Assembly (NCBI GenBank): GCA_000507305.1
Contig: DF239727.1
Coordinates: 15,001 to 79,000, forward strand
DNA length: 64,000 nt
DNA from: Breviolum minutum Mf 1.05b.01
Lineage: Eukaryota; Sar; Dinophyceae; Suessiales; Symbiodiniaceae
Reading direction: 5' to 3'
Positions within the stretch are counted from its first letter, which is position 1. Each line of letters opens with the position of its first letter. Shown piece after piece: positions 46,961 to 56,363 of the stretch. Under the pieces are notes generated by a model that was not told where the DNA came from, did not search any database, and worked only from the letters and a program-made list of their open reading frames with translations. The position numbers and the translations under genes are program-made.

Positions 46961-49289
46961 TAATCATTGTAACTTAAAGCATTTAGTAAGGGATAATAGT
47001 AGTTGAATAGTCTTCATAGAGAATGAATCCAAACAAAAATGACATGTGAAGAACATACCCCCTTGATGATCTTGATGAGATAAGATTGATTGGTTGCTAG
47101 AGCAATGTTCACCAACCAACTTCTCCGAACAGTTTTCTCGCCCCCCTTCGCCGCCGACCCCAAGAAGATCCAAGTTTTGATCATACGCGCTGAGACTCGA
47201 CACAGGAGCCGTTTGCGGCCTCTGAGAAAAAAACGGCATTCATGTCGAAGGATACCTTGCCTGTAGTCTGCAACTACACTGCAACTAAACTTAAAGGATC
47301 GCTACCTAGGATCATAATAGCCAAAGAGGATTGCTTCAACCTACATACTTGCATTTTGCTTTGTCCACCTGTTCAGCTGCGCTTCATAGAAAATCAAAAT
47401 TGTCGCAACCAAAGTGACATACGAGATGTACGCAAATAAACATCATGGATTGCGGGCTTTCAACTACAAACACCTGTTCATATTTGGAACCAGTTGCTAT
47501 CTTTTCTTGGGAAACAAACAATCAGGCTAAAGTCCAACAGTACTGGGTTGTGCAAAGTCTGATCAAAGAAATTGAAGTTTGTGCAATGCGCCATGCGGCA
47601 TCACGCTCAACTCACACATCTTTGAAACTTGAAAGGCAAAGAACTTCACGTCTCCAGCATTTTCTAACCAGTCCAGGACACTCATGAAAAAGAGGAGTTC
47701 CAGCTCCACGATAACACATTCAAATTCGAAACAAAGTCGAAACATGATGTTAGAGTCAGAGGTTATGTGTATGCATTTTTTGGAGAGACTGAGTATACAA
47801 CTGTATAACTGCGGTCACAACACCATGGACATAGGCTGTGCATGACTTCCCATAACATCACTGAAGCCGAACCTCTTTCAATCCGCAGGTCACTTTGTCT
47901 GCAGGGTGCCTGGCAATCTCGGACCCAAAAAGCACAATTTATCATGTTTCCATCTACTATCGCATCTATGAATCTCATGAATCGAGTGAACGGAAGATAT
48001 GTACAAGTAACATGGATGGTTGAAACATGTTGATTCAATAAGTTCTGGATAGCAAACAATCACACAATGCGACCTATGTTTTGTTGTTGCAACAAAATCA
48101 GCATTGTACTTCAGTTTTGTTGTTGAAACCTATGTACGTATTCTTCGGTTGAACTTCTTGTGGCAAACACTAAACTTGTGAGTGGCCAACCCACGGCAAT
48201 TCCCCGCCCCCCAAAAAAAATGACTATTTTTTGATGAGGCTGTTTGTTCAACTTGGCTAAGCCACCCCAAATGACACGTGTACTGGGGGCTCTTCGGGAA
48301 TGACCTTCGAATGATTGATAATCAAACACTTTGTGGTAGCAACTAGAACCAAAATCTGGCTTGGAATGTAAAGGCCAACACTTCATAGATGATAAATCAG
48401 ATCTGATCAAAGCTGTTGGCTTGGATATTGGACTTACCACTGGTTGCGGGGACTAGTGACTAATGGCAGATCCTTTGAGGTTGCAGCAGCAAATCAACAA
48501 GGAGCTGAATGATGCCCGCAGAAGGCCTGATCCTCATCAAATTCTTCGTTAAAACCTGACTTACGTTTTCCTAGTCGCCATTTTGCCAAGTATGGGGCTA
48601 TCGGCTTTAGCTGAGTGAAAATTCACGTTAAAAACCCATAGATCAGGTGCCCAGGTCCGGAGCCCCTCCGATTGAGAAGGAGCAGCCTCAACAGCCTTCT
48701 TCTGCGCAGAAGGCTGCAAAAGGGAAGGCCCCTACCAGGAGAATCAAACAGAAGGGTCAAGAGTCAAGAGTGAGAAGCCTAAACATGCTTTAGCCCAGAT
48801 TGGTTTCATGCCAATGTTTTCGAGCAGTGAACAGTTCGAGCAATCCAACAGCGCGCCGCCGTCATCACAATCGGCACCATGCCACTCTTGACGCGGAGCC
48901 GTGGACGCCAAGTCTGCCTTGACACGGCCATTCCACCACACACATACGCACTGCGCATATACCATATATCGTCTTTTTTGGGGGACGAGCATGCTGAAGT
49001 CACAACGACTATATGACTATGACTACGCCTTTTGTGTCATCTTCGGCCGCCATGCAAAACAGAAAGACTCGCGAAGTCCCACAGTCCGATTGCAAAAACA
49101 TGAAGACAATCTGCAGGTTTGCTCTTCCATGTCTCCTTTAAAGGTCACTATCGTTTTTGCAAATTGGTGATCATCAATTTCATATGAGTTTCAAGTCTCC
49201 TTAATGGTGAAGTTCAAAATGCACAAGTATAGCAAACCATGATCCTGGCCCCAAAACTTGGCAGCCGTTCTCCGTATGCCGATCCAGAC
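46961..49289. other. Intergenic, no gene recognised
   Basis: Short frames only. GC-richer patches at 47,130-47,240 and 48,640-48,780 are faintly exon-like in codon texture, but no frame exceeds about 109 codons and no motif is recognised. Confidence 0.35.
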
Positions 49290-49299
49290 CTTTGGCCTG

Positions 49300-49590
49300 C
49301 ATCTCAAGGGTGGCATCTTTGACGCCATGGGGCACAGATTTTAAGGCCTTGCCAAGTGTTGCAAGAGCTGCCCGATTTGAGGGTCAACTTGAGCCAAATC
49401 CATACCTTCAAGGCCACGCAGGCCAGCCAAGCCAGAGAGCAAGGATTGCAGCTCTTGTAGCTCTCTGTCGGGCATATTGGGTAGGCCAACTGGGTGCGCT
49501 TGTGGCGCCCGTGGCGCCAAGTTTGTCTTTAAGAGCCGCTCACGCAGCACAGCCAAATCGACTCGTTCCTCAAAAAACATGACTGTGTAT
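49300..49590 (-). other. Possible exon, unrecognised
   Basis: On the minus strand, after a ...ACACAG that could be a 3' splice site (about 49,585), a frame reads FEERVDLAVLRERLLKTNLA, then MPDRELQELQSLLSGLAGLR, and ends LLQHLARP. It is leucine rich and probably helical, with a regular heptad feel. A following AAG|GC could be one of the GC donors that dinoflagellates use. It lies downstream, in the same orientation, of the duplicated-domain fragment at 50,709-49,854, so both may belong to one gene. No family recognised. Confidence 0.35.
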
Positions 49591-49853
49591 CATGCCAACA
49601 TTGGCACCTGGTGAAAATGACTGAAATTTGAAATGTTGATTTGCGCAACAAGTCGTCAGCAAACTGTTAACACATGCAAACCTATATCCGTAAATCATGG
49701 ACAAACTGAACGACACACACAAGTCACAAAATGATGTAAAAAATACGCCAAAACTCTCCAACTTCTTCCATGTCATCATGCATGATTTCCCAACCTGGCA
49801 CCATTCCTGCTCCAGCATGCACCTTTTCGGAATCTTCATGGTGCCACCACACA

Positions 49854-50709
49854 CTAGGTGCGCCGTTTTCGGGATTTGTGCCGAGGCCGATGAAAGTAAG
49901 GCGCAGTCAGGCCTGAAACGTGGAGTGTCAAAACAGTTCCGGGCACCCAACCTGTAATGTTTTGGACCACGTCTGGACGGATGTCGAACCAATACGGCTC
50001 AGTATTCTCGCCAACTCCCCGCGGGAAGGAAAAGTTGCATTTCAAGTCCCCAACCAGGCTGAGCAGGAGTGCTTCTGCCGTCTCCTTGTCCCAGCCTGAT
50101 CTCTCGACAGGTGCTGCCACTCGATTCACGGGCTGATTTCCAATCTGCTCAAACCTACCAAGATTGTGGTGCATGTTCCGGGTGATTCCAGCACCATCGG
50201 ACTTCTCCACATGAAACCAAACGTCCATAGAGATGCTCCCGCCTTCGGTTTCTGCCATATACTCATGCAAGGGATTTTTGGCAACCCAATGCAAGTCATT
50301 TTCTCGCCATCAGCCTCGTCTCGCAAGATGTCCCCAGATTGAAACGGGAGTTTGAACTTCCGCAGCACTTCAGGTCGGATGTCCACATTGATTCTCTGTC
50401 CACCTTTGGTCCTGTATTTTAAGCTGGGCTGAAGATTTCGTGACACCCAGTCCCGTTCATAATCTCACCATCAGAATCTCCCTGCAAATCTTCACACCGA
50501 ACCTCTTGAAGGAGGACACGGCCGATCTTTCTTAGGTGACTGTCAAGAGAGATTCCATCATAGATTCCTGCGCCTTCAGCACCTGTCTCGTGAAACCACA
50601 TGTCCACACGACCCTTATCGGCGTTGTACTTGAGGCCAATGCAAGCGCTCCTGTTGCGCCACAAGATGGAGTGACGGCCTAAAGTCTTAACTGGAAGGTC
50701 ACAGGTCAA
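49854..50709 (-). pseudogene. Protein fragment with a duplicated domain, frameshifted
   Basis: Three minus-strand frames follow each other: 50,709-50,419, 50,446-50,126 and 50,294-49,854. Joined by eye they contain two versions of one domain. The first has VDMWFHETGAEGAGI then HLRKIGRV and VDIRPEVLRKF. The second has MDVWFHVEKSDGAGI then LGRFEQIGNQPV and FDIRPDVVQNITGW. Two frame changes, near 50,430 and near 50,295, break it, unless they are short introns. I do not know the family or its function. The DNMT-bearing LINE lies directly upstream in divergent orientation. Confidence 0.45.
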
Positions 50710-50717
50710 TTTTGGAG

Positions 50718-50957
50718 GCTTGCTGTAGCGACTCCAAAATGGAAGTGCTGACCCTCATCATGGAAGCATTCAAACGCATCGCCTTGTTTTATGTCAATGT
50801 TTCAAGCATGTTGTAGCTCCCCCAAAGTGGAAGTGTTGACAAATGCCCCGAGAAACAAAAGGGTTGAAATGCATCATCTTGTTTTGCAAATAGAACGTCA
50901 TGTCAATGTTTCAGGCTTGCTGTAGCCCCCCCAAAGTGGAAGTAGGTTTTGGCCCAG
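50718..50957 (+). repeat. ~100-bp tandem monomers upstream of LINE ORF1
   Basis: Units begin with GC(T/A)TG(C/T)TGTAGC at 50,718, 50,806 and 50,915. They carry CAAA(A/G)TGGAAGTGCTGAC-like words and end TATGTCAATGTTTCA or CATGTCAATGTTTCA. The last unit is cut after about 43 bp and leads into the ORF1 start region at 51,015. The position resembles the promoter monomers in the 5' untranslated regions of some LINEs. That role is an inference. Confidence 0.6.
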
Positions 50958-51014
50958 ACCTTCTAGCGGTGAACCTGTCAGCCCCCTGCTGCGAATTTGG
51001 GCCCGGTACTTGCC

Positions 51015-54000
51015 ATGGTAATGGATCCCCTTCTGTCTGTGACATTAGGGGATTTTGAGATTTCTGTTCCACCTGATATTTTCCACAAGAATAGATCGAC
51101 TTTGCTGGTTGGAAACATAGAAGATCATGACGAATTTCGAGTTTTGGGGTATCTCATCAGTTCTCCTTTTGGCCAACTGGACAATTTAGACAACTTGGGA
51201 TTTGACGAATTTCAGATCACTGAACAAAAGGTTTTGGTCGAATGTGCTTTGGAGATGAAACAAATTTTGATGGCATCCCCCAAAGTCCTCCTGTTTGACT
51301 TCACCATCACTGCGGGATACGATCCAGTTCCGGAAAAGGCATGTCAATTTCGTAAAGGCGACAACGGAATTTTCATACCATGGGATTATACAATAGCAAA
51401 GCAACATTGGGTGCTGGACCTTTTTTCTGGCGGATATGGTGGTTGGAAGTTTGGGCTTGATATTGTACAACAACACTTATCGCAATATGCAGATGATTTG
51501 ACATTTCCTCAACATTGCGCGATTGGGATCGACAGTGACCTTCCATCAGTGACACAGAGCTGCATCAATCATCAAGCAGTTTTGTTGCCTGACCAGCCGA
51601 TTCCGAATAAGTATTTTGTGCAAAACACCCATGATGCCATTTTCCATGCACCAATCCAATCCACCAACTGGAAACAGAGTGTTGCACTGGTTCGCCCTGA
51701 ATGGTGGACTATGTCATTTCCCTGTCAACCATGGACATCAAGTGCCAACTCACTAGGGTTCTCAGATGCTAATGGCAGATCCTTTGCATATGCAATTGGT
51801 TTGTTGCGTATCTTTCGACCTCGGTTATGCCTGTTGGAAAATGTTAAAGGATTTGCAGAGCACCCACAATATCCATTAGCGGTCAAGTTGTTTCAATGGG
51901 CAGGATACCAGGTGCTGCATCAAGGTGTCTTTGAAGCTGCAGTGCATATTCCCATCAAGAGACCACGCTATCTTGCCATTTTGGCTAGGTTGGAGGATCA
52001 TCAAAGACCTTTTCAGTGGAAGTTTTGGGGTGATGGTTTTCCAACAAATCCGAAAGCTTGGGATTCCTTTTTTCCAACGACCCCAAATGAAGCAGTTCCT
52101 TTTACACCATCACCAGGTTCAAAGAGACTCTATTTAGATCCTTCGTTGTTACCATTAGGTGCACCTGAATCTGCAAAGAGTTCAATGTTGGCATATAGAA
52201 TCCCTGACCCCACCAAGAAGCTACCAACAATGATGGCTGCATACGGGGAATACCACATGTTGCCACAATGGTTGCTTAAACAGAAGGGTCTTCATGGGTT
52301 CTTTACTTCAGAACATGGATCTTTTAGATGGTTTCAACCAATTGAAATGGCACTGATGCACCTTCAAACAAAACCATTGGCACTCCTGAAGCCAGCCAAG
52401 CTTGCATGGCATTCCATTGGTAATTCGATTGTCACTGTGCACTCCATCCTTGCGATTGCCAATCTCTTTGCGTATCACTTTCAGGATTTTGAAGAGAGTC
52501 ACATTGCAACCATGATTGAACAAGCCATCAAAGCTCGTTTGAGGTATCGTACGGTTGTGATGCATCAGGATGAATTTGCCTGGTATGTAGGAAGTGATGA
52601 TCAAATTGATGACATGACCAAGAGGGTTCACTTCCTTGCACAACAAATGCATTGGGATGGTAAACAAACCCCAACATGGCCAATTGGACAATACTTCCAC
52701 CCAAGGTTTGGTAGGATTGAGTTCGGTGAATTCTGCAATGATCCATCACAGTTGCAAATCAATGCAGACTTCGTAATTTCGCCTACAATACCATACGCAG
52801 TTGCTGGCATTGATGAACCTGACCCTACTGTGATTGAATCAGATGATGTTGACCTTCCTATGATTCATGAAGATGGATATATGTCGTCAGCATCCAATCC
52901 AACATCAGACAATGAAATGTCACAGCAGGAATTTTTTCATTTGATGCAACAATCATTTGCTGAGAAGGAGCAAGAAGAAGTGTCTCAACCGATTCATGAA
53001 AAACATAATGGTGCACCCAACGTCGAAGATGCAAAAGACACTGCAAACCCACGTATCATGATTGCTGCCATCCCGGGCACGTATGGTGAATTGGAGGTTC
53101 AAGCACATAGCACATGGGACCAACTGTTGCCACTTTGGGATTGTAAATTCTTGCCCACAACTGAAGACAGAATGCAATCCCCCAATGTTGTCATTTCGTC
53201 CATCCTTGTTACCGACAATGGGTATATTGGAGATTGTGAAATGCCTGCTCACTTCTTCATTGATCAATCCAAGAAAACATCTTTGTTTACCTTTGATGAT
53301 ACTCGCACTTGGGGACAGATCATTGTTGATAACCAATTACCCGAGCAATCATGGTTTGATGACATTGGACCGATTTACTCAACCACAAAGTTGACATGGA
53401 CATCCAGAATCACAACTGAACATCTTGAGATTCAGGCATTCGATGATCTTGCACAATGCATCCACGCGTTCCATGAAGTTAATTTGCAGTGTCGCATTCC
53501 AACAGGAACGGATGTCCTTGTAATTTACTTCGAGGGTCAAAGTGAACATCTAGTGCAGATTGTCTCATTCTGGCACACCGCATTATCAGATGAATGGTGT
53601 AGTATGCATGGAAGGAAGAGATGTTTTCAGGCGCTAACGCAAAACTCCTGTCAGTTTTTGTTTCCACCACATGGTAGCAAATGGGCATCTCCTGCATTGG
53701 ATCTCAAGACTTTCATCGTTAGTCGGTTGATGCGTGTCGGAATTTATTCCATGTCGAATTTTGCTGATCCTGAAGCCATTCCCATTGAGTTCAAATATCA
53801 TGGAAGAGTCCATAATCCAACCTACCTTTCTGGAACTACCTCGTTTGAGATCTTCATTGCATTGTTCCAACACGCAACATGGATTCTCAATTTTGGTAAC
53901 ACCCCAGGTTTGGTTATTGCAGGAAAAAGGGTTGCAGATAAGATGTTGATCCATGACATTTGTCAATCACATAAGACTACCAGATGTCACGTCATTGATC

Positions 54001-55406
54001 CTGTGGTTGGTGGAGGTCCAAGTAATGGATCTAAAGGACAACATAAACAAGCAGTGAATGCTGCCTTGGCTGCGATGCTCATTGAAGAAGGTCTTCCATT
54101 GAGTAAGGTCACGGAAGCGATCAAATCACTGATTGACCAGATGGGATTGCCTAGCATCACGCATATGCTCTTTTCGGAACCATCGACAACCCGAGAGCAT
54201 TCGTTTCGTCTCATGTGTACCAACTGTGATATTCAGCTTCCTCAGAAACCATCCAAGATTGCAAAGACACAAGCCAAATTTCAAAAGATCGCACGTGATG
54301 AAGCCATTCGAAATAACAGAAATATTGATGTTTCGAAGTACCGCCTTTTGCCGGAATACTTCAGACTGATGGATGGATCTCCAGCCCCTATCCAAACTAC
54401 GTTTTCGCCATGTGTTTCAGGGGTCACCATGGTCAATGCACAACAAGCCTCACAATGGATCCTTCAGAAAGGCAAACTTTCTCCGGATGAACTGGCATTG
54501 TTTATTGTGGGTGACATTGGATTGATTGAAGATGAAAGATTCGAAAAATTCACAGTCCCTGCTTACAATGAACAAGGTGATAAAGTCCTAATTGGTGGAT
54601 GGTTGCTTCAACTGGGAGAAAAACATGTTGCAACCATTTCCAATGAAGAGACCATGGTGCAAACGTTGGATGTCAAGATATGCAGTGTCACTATGTGGTC
54701 AAGTGATTTCAACCCAGAACAATGGAAAGCAGCCGTTGAACAACCAGTCAAGTTCGCCAAACGTATGCTTGAACATGATCAGTTGCATCAGGCAATCAAA
54801 TCTCCTTGGGGCAGATCATTGAGAGCAGGTAAGCATCCAGCTAATCAGCAAAATGCCACAAGTGTGCAGTTTCATTGTGAAATTCGTATCAAAGATCTTC
54901 GGCCACTTCTGCGACGATCTGGCTTCAACAGAATCTTTGTTCTTCCCAAGGACCAGGATGGAAAGCCCGATGCTGCTTGGCGAATCATCTGGACAGATAT
55001 GGATATTTCAAAGTTGGAAACCATCGCCACACCCATTGCTGGCACAGCAGGACTCGTCAAAGGACATCAATCCTTTGGACTTCGTGTGGAGCATGCTGCA
55101 TTTCAGAACATGTGGGAAATTTTGCATCCTGGTCGTGACCCACCTGTACAAGTCGTACAAGTCCCAAAAGGTTCGTTGTGGAAAGCCAATCCCATGCCGA
55201 TTGGGTTGGACAAAGAAATCATTCAGGAGTGGGCCAAGAATCAATCATGGGAATGTTTTCCTTTGAAATCACTTGGCTCTAAGACATGGCTGATTCAAAG
55301 ATCTGATGTGCTTCAATGGCACGCCTATCATCATCAGAAAAGTCCCACCAAGGTCCAATCAACCCCAGACTGGAATCATTGCCGGGCCAAGATCGCAAAA
55401 CGTTGA
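51015..55406 (+). CDS. LINE ORF1: C5 cytosine DNA methyltransferase fused to ORF1 region
   Basis: The frame is open from 50,997 without a stop, and the first ATG is at 51,015 (a second at 51,021). Residues are numbered here from 50,997. The N-terminal 500 residues carry the C5-methyltransferase motifs. Motif I is DLFSGGYGG (141-149), binding S-adenosylmethionine. Motif IV is SFPCQPW with catalytic Cys243, motif VI is ENVKG (Glu281), motif VIII is RPRYLAI (322-328) and motif X is GNSIV (475-479). All expected catalytic residues are present. Residues ~690-1,469 match the ORF1 text I know from dinoflagellate LINEs (IAAIPGTYGELEVQA; WDCKFLPTTEDR; GLVKGHQSFGLRVEHAAF; IWTDMDISKL) and have no assigned enzymatic domain. 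The likely role is cytosine methylation of element or host DNA together with RNA binding. ORF1 ends with TGA at 55,404, overlapping the next frame. Confidence 0.9.
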   Translation: MVMDPLLSVTLGDFEISVPPDIFHKNRSTLLVGNIEDHDEFRVLGYLISSPFGQLDNLDNLGFDEFQITEQKVLVECALEMKQILMASPKVLLFDFTITAGYDPVPEKACQFRKGDNGIFIPWDYTIAKQHWVLDLFSGGYGGWKFGLDIVQQHLSQYADDLTFPQHCAIGIDSDLPSVTQSCINHQAVLLPDQPIPNKYFVQNTHDAIFHAPIQSTNWKQSVALVRPEWWTMSFPCQPWTSSANSLGFSDANGRSFAYAIGLLRIFRPRLCLLENVKGFAEHPQYPLAVKLFQWAGYQVLHQGVFEAAVHIPIKRPRYLAILARLEDHQRPFQWKFWGDGFPTNPKAWDSFFPTTPNEAVPFTPSPGSKRLYLDPSLLPLGAPESAKSSMLAYRIPDPTKKLPTMMAAYGEYHMLPQWLLKQKGLHGFFTSEHGSFRWFQPIEMALMHLQTKPLALLKPAKLAWHSIGNSIVTVHSILAIANLFAYHFQDFEESHIATMIEQAIKARLRYRTVVMHQDEFAWYVGSDDQIDDMTKRVHFLAQQMHWDGKQTPTWPIGQYFHPRFGRIEFGEFCNDPSQLQINADFVISPTIPYAVAGIDEPDPTVIESDDVDLPMIHEDGYMSSASNPTSDNEMSQQEFFHLMQQSFAEKEQEEVSQPIHEKHNGAPNVEDAKDTANPRIMIAAIPGTYGELEVQAHSTWDQLLPLWDCKFLPTTEDRMQSPNVVISSILVTDNGYIGDCEMPAHFFIDQSKKTSLFTFDDTRTWGQIIVDNQLPEQSWFDDIGPIYSTTKLTWTSRITTEHLEIQAFDDLAQCIHAFHEVNLQCRIPTGTDVLVIYFEGQSEHLVQIVSFWHTALSDEWCSMHGRKRCFQALTQNSCQFLFPPHGSKWASPALDLKTFIVSRLMRVGIYSMSNFADPEAIPIEFKYHGRVHNPTYLSGTTSFEIFIALFQHATWILNFGNTPGLVIAGKRVADKMLIHDICQSHKTTRCHVIDPVVGGGPSNGSKGQHKQAVNAALAAMLIEEGLPLSKVTEAIKSLIDQMGLPSITHMLFSEPSTTREHSFRLMCTNCDIQLPQKPSKIAKTQAKFQKIARDEAIRNNRNIDVSKYRLLPEYFRLMDGSPAPIQTTFSPCVSGVTMVNAQQASQWILQKGKLSPDELALFIVGDIGLIEDERFEKFTVPAYNEQGDKVLIGGWLLQLGEKHVATISNEETMVQTLDVKICSVTMWSSDFNPEQWKAAVEQPVKFAKRMLEHDQLHQAIKSPWGRSLRAGKHPANQQNATSVQFHCEIRIKDLRPLLRRSGFNRIFVLPKDQDGKPDAAWRIIWTDMDISKLETIATPIAGTAGLVKGHQSFGLRVEHAAFQNMWEILHPGRDPPVQVVQVPKGSLWKANPMPIGLDKEIIQEWAKNQSWECFPLKSLGSKTWLIQRSDVLQWHAYHHQKSPTKVQSTPDWNHCRAKIAKR

Positions 55407-55869
55407 TGAACGACCAGATAGCTCAGTGTTTCGAAAAGGTGATCCGTTTCTTGATTCGTGGGCCAACTGGAAACCAACAGCATCTCAGACGAGTTCAGCT
55501 ACATCCAATGTCGCAACCAAGACCGACGCAAGTGTTGGACCAACCACGTCTCAGTTGGATTTGCAAGACAAGAAGATTCAGGAACTTCAACAAGCTGTTG
55601 AACAGATTCACATTGATGCGAAACACAAATGCAGTGAGGATGATCGTCGATTCTCCACCATGGAATCACAAATCAAACATAACCATGAGCAAGTGCAAGG
55701 ATCCTTTCAGGCTCTTCGCACTGATTTTGAGAGCACGTTGCAAAGAGCTATGTCGGCGCAAGACCAAAAAATCAGCTCAACCATGGATGAAATCAAGGCT
55801 TTGTTTTTCAGGGGTTCCAAACGTTCACAAATGGACACTGTATCCCCTGACGATGATGATGCCATGTGA
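55351..55869 (+). CDS. LINE ORF1 C-terminal coiled-coil segment, +1 frame
   Basis: This segment is open in the +1 frame relative to ORF1 and overlaps its end by roughly 55-100 nt. The text passes through DSWANWKP, a Ser/Thr-rich linker, then LDLQDKKIQELQQAVEQIHI and RRFSTMESQIKHNHEQVQGS, a strong coiled-coil pattern. It ends in DEIKALFFRGSKRSQMD and an acidic tail, DDDDAM. From memory, in other dinoflagellate LINEs the corresponding text is continuous with ORF1 (DPW..., coiled coil, acidic end). Here it is separated either by a one-base indel or by a +1 frameshift site between about 55,306 and 55,406. The 55,351 boundary is approximate, since no start codon is required. Confidence 0.65.
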   Translation, partial: RSNQPQTGIIAGPRSQNVDERPDSSVFRKGDPFLDSWANWKPTASQTSSATSNVATKTDASVGPTTSQLDLQDKKIQELQQAVEQIHIDAKHKCSEDDRRFSTMESQIKHNHEQVQGSFQALRTDFESTLQRAMSAQDQKISSTMDEIKALFFRGSKRSQMDTVSPDDDDAM

Positions 55870-56363
55870 TGAAGGTCTGCAATATAGAATTCGTTTCTTG
55901 ACAATTTCTCAGTGGGCCCCTTGCTGTACATTACCTAAGGAGCGCTGTGTGTGTCATGCAAGTTTGACGTATGAACTTTTGCTTAGAACATTGATAAGTA
56001 GACACTGTAATCTGAAATCTTGCAATCCGGGTCTAATCCAACGGATTGATGATTGTAAGGAAGAACAGTGGCAGTGTGTTGTCAGTGCTGCATTTTGTCG
56101 TAGGCCATCTTCTCGTTCCAATCCAGTTGCCGATATCATGCCAGATAGGGCATTGCTATTTTCATGTTTTTGTGAATTGCATTTCATCCGTGTGATTCAG
56201 GGTTTTTGGGATATGGTTCTACCATCCATTCCTCAGGCAACCCTTCAAGAAAAGGCCGTTTTTGGGGCATCGGGTATTTTTTCCTCTATCCTACTCTCAG
56301 TGCCATCGTGATCAACTCCACAACATTTGTCAGTGTCGGGCCATTTTGGCCAAACAAATCTTG
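55870..56363 (+). other. Spacer between LINE ORF1 and ORF2
   Basis: No conserved protein text is recognised. The ORF2 frame is open from a TTG at 56,262, but the first ATG is at 56,364. A 12-nt word, GCCATTTTGGCC (56,340-56,351), ends 12 nt before that ATG. Its first 11 nt equal the core of the dinoflagellate spliced leader. A 331-codon frame crossing 55,316-56,311 is a shadow of the coiled-coil segment over its first half. Confidence 0.5.

Noticed and set aside
50997..52500. Host DNMT gene or bacterial restriction methyltransferase
   Set aside because: The methyltransferase frame continues without a stop into dinoflagellate LINE ORF1 text and is followed by LINE ORF2; there is no intron and no restriction partner.
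55316..56311. 331-codon plus-strand frame between LINE ORF1 and ORF2
   Set aside because: Its first half is an out-of-frame shadow of the coiled-coil segment, and the second half has no conserved text.
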